Both the position numbers and the translations under genes were made by a program. The notes under the pieces are model-generated. The model saw only the letters and a list, made by a program, of their open reading frames with translations, was not told the DNA's origin and ran no database searches. From Thermoplasmata archaeon (GTDB lineage Archaea; Thermoplasmatota; E2; UBA202; JdFR-43): DNA of 10,542 nt. The stretch spans positions 1 to 10,542 of the forward strand of contig JAGHBD010000050.1 of assembly GCA_021161135.1 (NCBI GenBank), written 5' to 3'. Each line of letters starts with the position of its first letter. Position 1 is the stretch's first letter. This document shows, piece by piece, positions 1 through 6,355 of the stretch.

Positions 1-288
1 CCAATACGCAGGAGTGCGGTTTTCTCCTATATAGATAATCACATATACTGTTATTGGATATGGATTTTCGTTTATTACCTTTACTTTAAAATCATGTTCT
101 CCAATTGGCTTGATGGTTGGTTTAGAGAAATATTCTACAACAAACTGCACCAAAATTATTGCTATCGCAAGTATTAGTATAATGGTTAAAAATTTTCCCC
201 ATTTGTTCTTTTCAGGTTTTTTAGCCTTCAATTCTTCGGTCTTCGGCTCTATTTCCTCTAAAACTTCTAACTCCCCAATATCTTTCAT
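1..288 (-). CDS. Single-pass membrane protein of unknown function, 5' part (runs off left edge)
   Basis: Reading the minus strand from the ATG at 288 to base 1 gives 96 codons without a stop. An in-frame stop at 307-309 and no other ATG, GTG or TTG after it fix the start. Residues 1-31 are charged (a Glu-rich stretch followed by Lys-rich KAKKPEKNK). Residues about 33-51 are a hydrophobic helix (FLTIILILAIAIILVQFVV). After it comes a segment that looks beta-rich (HDFKVKVINENPYPITVYVIIYIGENRT). The positive charges just before the helix suggest the N terminus stays in the cytoplasm and the rest is outside. I do not recognise the family, and the C-terminal part lies outside the window. It has its own promoter-like sequence and follows the acdB-iorA-iorB operon on the same strand after a gap of about 120 nt, so co-transcription is possible but not indicated. 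Confidence 0.72.
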   Translation of the reverse strand, partial: MKDIGELEVLEEIEPKTEELKAKKPEKNKWGKFLTIILILAIAIILVQFVVEYFSKPTIKPIGEHDFKVKVINENPYPITVYVIIYIGENRTPAYW

Positions 289-306
289 TTTTTCTTCTGA
301 ATAAAG

Positions 307-328
307 CTATAAAAGTTATTTAAAAATA
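307..328 (-). promoter_or_regulatory. Putative archaeal promoter (TATA-like) for the membrane protein
   Basis: On the minus strand two AT-rich boxes lie upstream of the ATG at 288: TTTTTAAAT near 328-320 and TTTATAG at 313-307. The first is centred about 36 nt before the ATG and would give a leader of about 10 nt. The second is centred about 22 nt before it and would give an essentially leaderless mRNA. No Shine-Dalgarno sequence precedes the ATG. Assigned by spacing and composition only. Confidence 0.4.
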
Positions 329-330
329 TC

Positions 331-352
331 GAAAATAATAAGAAAACATTTT
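331..352 (-). terminator. Possible T-rich terminator after iorB
   Basis: On the minus strand, 58 nt past the iorB stop, there is a T-rich tract with runs of four T (TTTTCTTATTATTTTC). Archaeal RNA polymerase commonly terminates at such tracts without a hairpin, and none is evident here. The tract sits just before the promoter-like sequence of the next gene. Weak evidence in an AT-rich genome. Confidence 0.28.
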
Positions 353-409
353 GTGCACACAGTAGCATACATATGGAGATAATGACTATGCTCAGTAGAA
401 TCACTCCTT

Positions 410-994
410 TTATTTCCTCATCTCTTCTTTTCCCATTTCAAAAGCTTTCATATTTATTTCTATGTATTTTGGTGGCACCGTTCCCTTTATTGTTTCAATG
501 AGACTTTCTTCACTTACTGGAAGAATATTCAACGCTGTAGCTGCCCCGAGCATAACAACATTTTTTGTTAATATACTCCCAGCTTTCCTTGCAATCTCAT
601 CTGCATTTATTTTTATAAGCCTGCAGTGTTTCGATATTTTATCAAAGATTTCCTCGACAGCTGGATATTTCCCTATTCCAAGAGATACAAGAGGAGGTAT
701 TATTGGATTTACATCTGTAAGAACCAGCCCATCCTTCCTCACTTTCTGCAAGTTTCTCAATGCTTCAAGTGGCTCAAAAGATATGATAGCATTTGCTGTC
801 TCATTTCCAACTATTGGAGAATAAACATCTCCTATCCTCACACTGCATTCTACATTTCCTCCTCTCTGAGCCATTCCATGAAGCTCCGACATCACAACAT
901 TATATCCATCTCTAAGCGCCGCCCTCGCCAGTATATTTGCTGCTGTGATCACTCCCTGTCCTCCTACGCCTGCCACCACAATACTTTTTTTCAT
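410..994 (-). CDS. iorB: Indolepyruvate:ferredoxin oxidoreductase, beta subunit (IorB)
   Basis: The 194-residue protein is the small subunit of IorAB, which oxidatively decarboxylates aryl pyruvates (indolepyruvate, phenylpyruvate, p-hydroxyphenylpyruvate) with CoA and ferredoxin to aryl-acetyl-CoA. It is the gamma-type domain of 2-oxoacid:ferredoxin oxidoreductases. The N-terminal glycine motif GVGGQG (residues 9-14) and the family signature ELHGMAQRGG (about 37-46) are both clear, and the length is normal. Its ATG lies inside the end of iorA (TGA and ATG overlap by 4 nt), and a strong SD (GAGGAGGTG, 1008-1000) lies within the iorA coding end. Translation is therefore probably coupled, giving balanced subunits. 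Last gene of acdB-iorA-iorB. Confidence 0.95.
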   Translation of the reverse strand: MKKSIVVAGVGGQGVITAANILARAALRDGYNVVMSELHGMAQRGGNVECSVRIGDVYSPIVGNETANAIISFEPLEALRNLQKVRKDGLVLTDVNPIIPPLVSLGIGKYPAVEEIFDKISKHCRLIKINADEIARKAGSILTKNVVMLGAATALNILPVSEESLIETIKGTVPPKYIEINMKAFEMGKEEMRK

Positions 995-2823
995 TCTGCC
1001 ACCTCCTCAATGGCATCAAAGGGGCAAACCTGCGGGCACACTCCGCAACCTGTGCAGAGGGCAGCATTTATTTTAATATCATCTCCATCAAAATAAAAGG
1101 CGGGACAGGCAAACTTTGTTATGCATATTTTGCATTTCCTGCATTTCTCCTGGTTTATCTGATATAATTTTCTCTCTTTCTTGTATTTTCTTTCCAGAAG
1201 AATACATGGTGCTTTTGAGATTATCACAGAAAGACCATCATATTCAAGCGCCCTTCTCACTGCCTCCTTCGCTTCGTTGAGGTTACGTGGATCCACCACC
1301 TCCACATGTTTTACTCCAAGACCACGAACAACCTTTTCCATATCCATTGATATAGCTTTATTTCCCATTCCATCTATATCGTTGCCAGGATGGGGCTGAT
1401 GTCCTGTCATGGCAGTGGTTGAGTTATCAAGTATAACAACAACAAAATTATGGTTATGATGAATAGCATTGACGAGTGCAGGCAAACCAGCGTGATAAAA
1501 TGTGGAATCACCAATAAACGATATCACTGGCTGCTCTGTTGCTTTTGAAAATCCACATCCAGTTCCTATGCTCGAACCCATGCATAAAAGGAAATCCGCC
1601 GTTTTATATGGCGGAAGCAAGCCGAGAGTATAGCAGCCAATATCAGTAGGGTATATTGTATCTGGCTTTGCTACTTGTTTTACAGCATAATAAGTTGCTC
1701 TATGAGGACAGCCAGGGCACAAAACAGGCGGGCGGTCTGTAATTTTCTCGCCTTCCTCTTTTTCTTCCCACTCGGCACCAAAAAATTTTGCAAGAGTTGA
1801 ATAAACTATATCCATATCATATTCATAATATCTCTTCAATTTCCCGTAACCCTTGCCATATATATCTACGCCAATTCCTTCATCCCTTGCAATAATCTTC
1901 ACCTGCTCCTCAATATATGGCTCAAGTTCTTCAACAACTATTACTTTCTTGCATTCTCTCAAAAACTCCGCAATTTTTTTATCTGGGAGTGGATTACTCA
2001 TGCCAATTTTGAGGATTTTGCATTTGAGATTCAAATCATCTACTGCTTCCCTTACATAATTATATGCTGCTCCAGATGTTATTATCCCATACTCCCCTCC
2101 AAAATCTTCAACAAAATTGAAAGGACTTTTATTTGATATCTCCTTTGCCCTTTCCATCTTTTCAAGCAGCACAGGATGAAGCTTTCTTGCAACAGCTGGA
2201 ACTGTAACTGTCAACCCTCCTTTCTCAAATTTTCCCTTTTTGAATGTCATATTCAATGGCGCAAGTTCTACAACTCCTCTTGCATGGGAGACCCGTGTTG
2301 TTGTTCGCAGAATAACCGGCAATGAAAGTTTTTCAGATAGAGCAAAGGCTTCAACGGTCATATCCTTTGCTTCCTGCGGGCTGCTTGGCTCGAGCATTGG
2401 CAAAGCGGCAAATTTTGCATAGCATCGATTATCCTGCTCATTCTGGCTTGAATGGCAGCTGGGGTCGTCGGCAGTAACAATAACATGCCCTCCTTTGCAG
2501 CCAACATAGGCATATGTCATCAGGGCATCACTGGCAACATTCAGGCCGACATGCTTCATGCATGTCAAGGCACGCAGCCCAGCATGGGAGGCGGCGGCTG
2601 CAAATTCTAACGCAACTTTTTCATTTACAGAATACTGAAAATAGAAAGGCACTTCCTTTCCAGAATTCTTGAGATACCTTGCAACCATTGAGAGGCTATC
2701 GGCTATTTCGGAAGAAGGAGTGCCTGGATAAGTTGTTGCAACATCAACATCTGCTTCCAAAGCACCTCTTGCAATAGCCTCATTTCCAAGCAAAACCTTT
2801 TTTCCTTCACCTAACAATTCCAT
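991..2823 (-). CDS. iorA: Indolepyruvate:ferredoxin oxidoreductase, alpha subunit (IorA)
   Basis: The 610-residue protein is the large catalytic subunit of IorAB, carrying thiamine diphosphate and iron-sulphur clusters. In order: an N-terminal pyruvate-oxidoreductase-like domain with GNEAIARGA (13-21), YPGTP (32-36) and SSQNEQDNR (125-133); a middle domain; CPGCPHR (369-375), which opens the thiamine diphosphate domain; the cofactor/metal motif from GDS (438-440) to DN (466-467); and a C-terminal ferredoxin-like part. That last part has Cys561, 564, 567 and 573, then Cys590, 593, 596 and 600, enough for two [4Fe-4S] clusters. The length is normal and nothing is missing. The ATG is 2 nt after the acdB stop, with SD GGAGGAG at 2835-2829. 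In peptide-fermenting archaea it breaks down aromatic amino acids; in others it can run in reverse to make them from aryl acetates. The direction here cannot be read from the sequence. Confidence 0.97.
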   Translation of the reverse strand: MELLGEGKKVLLGNEAIARGALEADVDVATTYPGTPSSEIADSLSMVARYLKNSGKEVPFYFQYSVNEKVALEFAAAASHAGLRALTCMKHVGLNVASDALMTYAYVGCKGGHVIVTADDPSCHSSQNEQDNRCYAKFAALPMLEPSSPQEAKDMTVEAFALSEKLSLPVILRTTTRVSHARGVVELAPLNMTFKKGKFEKGGLTVTVPAVARKLHPVLLEKMERAKEISNKSPFNFVEDFGGEYGIITSGAAYNYVREAVDDLNLKCKILKIGMSNPLPDKKIAEFLRECKKVIVVEELEPYIEEQVKIIARDEGIGVDIYGKGYGKLKRYYEYDMDIVYSTLAKFFGAEWEEKEEGEKITDRPPVLCPGCPHRATYYAVKQVAKPDTIYPTDIGCYTLGLLPPYKTADFLLCMGSSIGTGCGFSKATEQPVISFIGDSTFYHAGLPALVNAIHHNHNFVVVILDNSTTAMTGHQPHPGNDIDGMGNKAISMDMEKVVRGLGVKHVEVVDPRNLNEAKEAVRRALEYDGLSVIISKAPCILLERKYKKERKLYQINQEKCRKCKICITKFACPAFYFDGDDIKINAALCTGCGVCPQVCPFDAIEEVAE

Positions 2824-2825
2824 TT

Positions 2826-3443
2826 TTACTCCTCCATAATAATTTTAGCATCTATAACTTTTGCCCCATCCTCATATAAAAATATTGGGTTCATATCAAG
2901 CTGCTTTATCTCCATCTCCTGAGCCATCTTATTTAGCCTAAGGAGGATTTCAATCAATGCCTCCTTATCAAGATTCAATCTATAGCCTTCGAAAATTCTC
3001 CTGCCTTTAAGCTCTTTCAACATATCCTCAATATCTTCTTTGCTCGCTGGAATCATTCTGAATGCAACATCTCTGTAGATTTCTGTAAATATCCCTCCTA
3101 TTCCGACCATAATACATTTTCCAAATGCATCATCATCCACAATACCTGCTATTATTTCCACACCCCTTTCCTGCATTTCTTCTACAATAAAAACTTCTGA
3201 GGGAAATCGCTGTCTCATTTCCTCATATTTTTCCGTGAGTTCTTCTTTGCTTTTTATATCCAGCACTATTGCCCCAGCATCTGTTTTATGAAGAATATTT
3301 GGAGAAGAAACTTTAAGGACGACTGGATAATTTATTTGAATTTTTTCTATATCATCTCTTTTTTCTATGATGAAGAATTTAGTGGTTGGTATTCCATATT
3401 TCTGCAGCAGTTTTTTAGCTTCATGTTCTGGCAGTATTTTCAC
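2826..3443 (-). CDS. acdB: ADP-forming acyl/acetyl-CoA synthetase, beta subunit (ATP-grasp)
   Basis: The 205-residue protein matches the small ATP-grasp subunit of archaeal ADP-forming acetyl-CoA synthetase (acyl-CoA + ADP + Pi to acid + ATP + CoA). Visible motifs are LKVSSPNILHKTDAGAI (about 43-59, with His52 in HKTD), VEEMQERGVEIIAGIVDD, MVGIGGIFTEIYRDVAFR and the closing LDMNPIF. The family phosphorylates a histidine of the alpha subunit and is thought to use a beta-subunit histidine too; His52 is the candidate. It is slightly shorter than I expect for this subunit (about 230), mainly from short ends. The start is GTG at 3443. No SD is seen; a TATA-like box at 3492-3481 would give a leader of about 17 nt. 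It is the first gene of acdB-iorA-iorB, so it probably conserves the thioester energy made by IorAB. The alpha subunit is not in this window and must be encoded elsewhere. Confidence 0.9.
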   Translation of the reverse strand: MKILPEHEAKKLLQKYGIPTTKFFIIEKRDDIEKIQINYPVVLKVSSPNILHKTDAGAIVLDIKSKEELTEKYEEMRQRFPSEVFIVEEMQERGVEIIAGIVDDDAFGKCIMVGIGGIFTEIYRDVAFRMIPASKEDIEDMLKELKGRRIFEGYRLNLDKEALIEILLRLNKMAQEMEIKQLDMNPIFLYEDGAKVIDAKIIMEE

Positions 3444-3480
3444 AAGCTGTTATGCCGTCGCCTTTTTTACTTTATGCGAA

Positions 3481-3492
3481 AAATTTAAAAAG
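3481..3492. promoter_or_regulatory. Putative shared divergent promoter element between acdB and speD
   Basis: AAATTTAAAAAG at 3481-3492 reads as a TATA-like box on both strands. On the plus strand it is centred near 3487, putting the expected start about 26 nt downstream at roughly 3511-3515, the first bases of the speD leader stem. On the minus strand (TTTTTAAATTT) it predicts a start near 3460, about 17 nt before the acdB GTG. Two separate overlapping boxes are equally possible. Confidence 0.45.
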
Positions 3493-3510
3493 AAAATGTA
3501 TTTACAAAAA

Positions 3511-3581
3511 ATCGGGGGTTCTACCACAGGAATATTCTCGGAGTGGAACAGCGATTCACCCCCGATCTGGAGGTGATAACA
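3511..3581 (+). promoter_or_regulatory. Structured speD 5' leader with 9-bp stem next to the SD; candidate riboregulator
   Basis: ATCGGGGGT at 3511-3519 is perfectly complementary to ACCCCCGAT at 3558-3566. The stem encloses a 38-nt loop and ends 2 nt before the SD GGAGGTGAT (3569-3577), which is 4 nt before the speD ATG. Inside the loop, CCAC (3524-3527) can pair with GTGG (3543-3546), with a further weak helix AGGA/TTCT at 3528-3531 and 3535-3538. TCACC (3556-3560) overlaps the 3' arm and is complementary to GGTGA (3572-3576) of the SD. Long stem and SD-masking hairpin are therefore mutually exclusive. The predicted transcription start falls at the first bases of the stem. I do not recognise a known riboswitch class. 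A DNA operator is the main alternative for the inverted repeat. Confidence 0.5.
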
Positions 3582-3923
3582 ATGAAGGTATTAGGAAGAC
3601 ATATAATAGCTGAATTGTATGGCGTTTCGAGTGATTTAATCTCCAGAGAGGAGAAGGTGAGGGAAATCATGGACAAGGTTGTTGAGGAGGCAAAAATAGA
3701 GGCAGTTGGCTCATTATACAAGCAGTTCAACCCCCATGGTGTCACCGGTATAGTTTTAATTTCGGAATCACATATCTCAATTCATACTTGGCCTGAGTAT
3801 GAACTCGTCAATTTGGATATTTTCACCTGTGGCGACCCCCAGCAGGCGGATAAAGCCTTTGAAGCTTTTCTCAAATACTTCAAGCCAAAATCTTACCGCC
3901 ATTACATATTAGATAGGGGATAG
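3582..3923 (+). CDS. speD: S-adenosylmethionine decarboxylase proenzyme (pyruvoyl-dependent)
   Basis: The 113-residue proenzyme is of the short prokaryotic class (also named speH). It decarboxylates AdoMet to give the aminopropyl donor for polyamine synthesis. The self-cleavage motif is intact: SESHISIHTWPE at residues 61-72. Cleavage between Glu62 and Ser63 would turn Ser63 into the pyruvoyl group and leave beta (62 aa) and alpha (51 aa) chains. His68 (processing) and Cys83 in FTCGD (catalytic acid) match the Thermotoga maritima enzyme in both identity and numbering. The reading frame is open 13 codons further upstream (ATG at 3543), but the ATG at 3582 has a perfect SD at 3569-3577 and starts the family's usual MKVLGRHI. 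The next gene, bpsA, begins 1 nt after the stop and uses the product. A structured leader precedes the gene. Confidence 0.97.
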   Translation: MKVLGRHIIAELYGVSSDLISREEKVREIMDKVVEEAKIEAVGSLYKQFNPHGVTGIVLISESHISIHTWPEYELVNLDIFTCGDPQQADKAFEAFLKYFKPKSYRHYILDRG

Positions 3924-3924
3924 A

Positions 3925-4923
3925 GTGAATAGAATAGCGAGGCAGATAATATCTTTCCTTTCTGCTGGCAGAGCTTCAATATGGGAGATTATAGATTGGC
4001 AGGATGCCTCACTTCCAGAATTTTTTGATATATTTCATGAACTGGAAAAGGAAGGAATAATAAAACTGCATAATGGAATGGTAGAGCTTACTGAAAAGGG
4101 AAAAAGTATTGCAGGAAAAATAATCCAGCGTTATAAATGCGAGAAATGTGATGGCACAGGATATAAAGGAGTGGATGAAATAAAGGAAAAATATGTAGAG
4201 ATACTCAAAAATCGCCCTCAGCCCATCGAAAAATATGATCAGGGGTACATAAGTGTTTCATCTGCATTGAGAAAGCTATCATTTATGATAGAAAGAGGAG
4301 ATGCTTATGGCAGCATTTTTGTTGCAGGCGACGACGACCTTTTCAGCATAGCCCTTGCCCTTACAGAAATACCTGAAAAAATTTTTGTTGTGGATATAGA
4401 CGAGAGACTTATAGAATATATAAACAAGGTGGCAGAGGAGGAAAATTTGAGAATAGAAGCGGAGGTACAGGATTTGCAAAAAGACAATGAAGAACTAAAG
4501 AAAAAATTCGATGTATTTGTTACTGACCCCGTCGAAACCCTTCCTGGCATAAAACTATTCCTCTCCAGATGCGTCGCTTCCTTAAAGGGCATTGGATGCT
4601 CTGGCTATTTTGGTTTAACAACCCTCGAAGCCTCCCGCAAAAAATGGTATGAAATCCAGAAGATGCTTCATGACATGGGCTTTGTTATTACAGACATAAG
4701 AAGGCAATTCCAAGTTTATCCAGATGATGGTAGCAATTTTTTCCGTTATCAGGAAAAACTTCCAATTGTGCAGAAACTGAATATCAAGAGCGATTATAAT
4801 TGGTATAAATCAGCTCTGTATAGAATAGAAGCAGTTAAGGAGCCGAAGCCGCTCATAGAAGGTGATGTGGAGTTTGGAGAGGCGGTATATAAGGATGATG
4901 AAAGCTGGGCAACTCCTGTTTAA
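3925..4923 (+). CDS. bpsA: N4-bis(aminopropyl)spermidine synthase (branched-chain polyamine synthase)
   Basis: The 332-residue protein belongs to the BpsA family (formerly DUF43). It moves aminopropyl groups from decarboxylated AdoMet onto the N4 of spermidine, making branched polyamines that stabilise nucleic acids in thermophiles. It has an N-terminal winged-helix-like region (about 1-68) with a CxxC (Cys72, Cys75) just after it. The methyltransferase-fold catalytic domain shows the family motif GDDD (135-138), an acidic VVDID turn (155-159, likely donor binding) and DPVETLPG (201-208). The C terminus ends in DDESWATPV. The length is close to the roughly 350 usual for the family. The start is GTG at 3925, 1 nt after the speD stop; AGGGGAT at 3915-3921 is a poor SD because it is so close, so coupling to speD is likely. 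Its stop overlaps that of nnr on the other strand. Confidence 0.93.
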   Translation: MNRIARQIISFLSAGRASIWEIIDWQDASLPEFFDIFHELEKEGIIKLHNGMVELTEKGKSIAGKIIQRYKCEKCDGTGYKGVDEIKEKYVEILKNRPQPIEKYDQGYISVSSALRKLSFMIERGDAYGSIFVAGDDDLFSIALALTEIPEKIFVVDIDERLIEYINKVAEEENLRIEAEVQDLQKDNEELKKKFDVFVTDPVETLPGIKLFLSRCVASLKGIGCSGYFGLTTLEASRKKWYEIQKMLHDMGFVITDIRRQFQVYPDDGSNFFRYQEKLPIVQKLNIKSDYNWYKSALYRIEAVKEPKPLIEGDVEFGEAVYKDDESWATPV

Positions 4924-6326
4924 ATAAAATCTCTTATTACTTCTGGAATTTTCTCCAGCAAATCACTTGCAACAAGCCCATAACTTTTTTCTTCATATAC
5001 CATATTTCCAGCCATTCCATTTATAAAAGCAGCCATACATGCTGCATGAAATGGCTTCGCTTTTTTAGCCAGCAAAGCAGTGCATATTCCAGCCAACACA
5101 TCTCCTGTGCCGCCTGCCGTCATTGCCTCGTTGTGCATGCGATTTATTTTTATGCTATGACCATCGCTGATGATATCCACATATCCTTTGAGGAGGATAG
5201 TTGCATTTATTTTTGCTGCCTCCTTCATAACCAATTTTTTTCTTTCTTCAATATTATCTGGCAATTCAATACCTGTGAGTTTTTTGAACTCGCCTGCATG
5301 AGGTGTTACAATTGTTTTTCCTCCGCAATCCATGTCTTTGAGTGCTGCAATGGCATCGGCATCTACAACAATCAATTTCTTTCCCGCATACTCCTCAAAA
5401 AATTTACGGCATGCCTTCATCGTTTCCTCATCATTTCCTAAACCCGGGCCAACCAGAATTGCATCTGCCTTCGCTACCATCTCCTCTATTTCAGCAATGT
5501 TTCCCAATGAAAAAATTTCCCCATTCATTCCCTTCACTATGAGATTGGGCGAAAATGAAGAGATAATATGCGAAATTGCGGAAGGCGTGCATACATATGC
5601 GAGATCGCAACCAGTTCGCAAGGCAGCCAGGGCGGCGAGAGCAGGAGCCCCTGTATATGGCCCGCCGCCTATCACGGCAACAATTCCATTCTCTCCTTTA
5701 TGACTCTTTTTATCTGGCTTTGGATAATAAAGCAAATCTCCTATCCCCACTTCCTCCTCTGCCTCTTTTGGAATACCAATATCTGCAACAACGATTTTGC
5801 CGCTTTTCCCTTCCATTCCTTCCTTTACAAAATGAAATGTTACCGTTAAGTCAGCCTTTAAGGCAACATCGCTTCCCAAGCCAGTTGGAACATCAACGGA
5901 AAGGATGAATTTATTTGCGCTATTCAGCATCTCCACTATTTCCCTATATGGTTGCTTTAATTGCCCCTTTATTCCCACGCCAAGCATTGCATCTATGACA
6001 GCATCACTTTCTTGCAAAAGTTTTTGAAAACTTTCTTTCTCATATTTATATACTGGAATGCCCTCTGCTTTAGCTCTCCTGTAATTTTTCATTGCAAGCT
6101 GTGTTTTTGGCTTTGATACCGCCACAACAACACAGTTTTTGATATAACGAGCAGCAACGTAGCCATCTCCTCCATTGTTGCCAGAGCCACACACAACAAG
6201 CCATCTCTCATATGGCAATTTTTTTGCCTCCTCTGCTACAGCTTTGCCCGCATTTTCCATAAGTTGTTCTGTTGCCACTCCAAACCATTCAGCATTTCTG
6301 TCGAGAACCTTCGTATCCATCTCCAT
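4920..6326 (-). CDS. nnr: Bifunctional NAD(P)H-hydrate repair enzyme (epimerase + dehydratase)
   Basis: The 468-residue protein repairs hydrated, damaged NAD(P)H. The N-terminal YjeF_N epimerase domain (about 1-205) interconverts R and S hydrates and shows GSGNNGGDG (47-55), DAMLGVG (112-118) and VDVPTGLGSD (144-153). The C-terminal ribokinase-like dehydratase domain (about 206-468) uses ADP or ATP to restore NAD(P)H; it shows GGGPYTGAP (220-228), GPGLG (293-297), VTPHAGE (340-346) and GGTGDVLAG (405-413). Both halves look complete. The start is ATG at 6326; a second ATG two codons on is possible. Upstream the frame is open but has no ATG, GTG or TTG back to the helicase stop. There is no SD, but a TATA-like box lies 20-26 nt before the ATG, which fits a leaderless mRNA. 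It lies 29 nt after the helicase gene on the same strand. Confidence 0.95.
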   Translation of the reverse strand: MEMDTKVLDRNAEWFGVATEQLMENAGKAVAEEAKKLPYERWLVVCGSGNNGGDGYVAARYIKNCVVVAVSKPKTQLAMKNYRRAKAEGIPVYKYEKESFQKLLQESDAVIDAMLGVGIKGQLKQPYREIVEMLNSANKFILSVDVPTGLGSDVALKADLTVTFHFVKEGMEGKSGKIVVADIGIPKEAEEEVGIGDLLYYPKPDKKSHKGENGIVAVIGGGPYTGAPALAALAALRTGCDLAYVCTPSAISHIISSFSPNLIVKGMNGEIFSLGNIAEIEEMVAKADAILVGPGLGNDEETMKACRKFFEEYAGKKLIVVDADAIAALKDMDCGGKTIVTPHAGEFKKLTGIELPDNIEERKKLVMKEAAKINATILLKGYVDIISDGHSIKINRMHNEAMTAGGTGDVLAGICTALLAKKAKPFHAACMAAFINGMAGNMVYEEKSYGLVASDLLEKIPEVIRDFI

Positions 6327-6345
6327 GAGAGAAATATGACTTGGG

Positions 6346-6352
6346 ATATAAA
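6346..6352 (-). promoter_or_regulatory. Putative TATA box giving a leaderless nnr transcript
   Basis: TTTATAT at 6352-6346 (minus strand) is centred about 23 nt before the nnr ATG, close to the archaeal TATA-to-start distance, and no SD is present. It lies in the 29-nt gap after the helicase stop, so nnr may have its own promoter even if read-through also occurs. Supported by position and composition only. Confidence 0.4.
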
Positions 6353-6355
6353 TGC

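Noticed and set aside
110..304. Plus-strand open frame of 64 codons at the left edge
   Set aside because: It is antisense to the membrane protein on the minus strand, which has a proper helix, charged tail and promoter; the plus frame has no SD and no recognisable features.
626..1096. Plus-strand frame of 156 codons
   Set aside because: It lies opposite the strongly conserved iorB and the iron-sulphur end of iorA; its composition is that of a complementary shadow.
3543..3581. Longer SpeD start at the ATG at 3543
   Set aside because: The extra 13 residues are encoded by the leader stem and SD; the ATG at 3582 has a perfect SD and matches the family's N terminus.
3521..3745. Minus-strand frame of 74 codons across the speD start
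   Set aside because: It is antisense to speD and its SD and has no start signals of its own.
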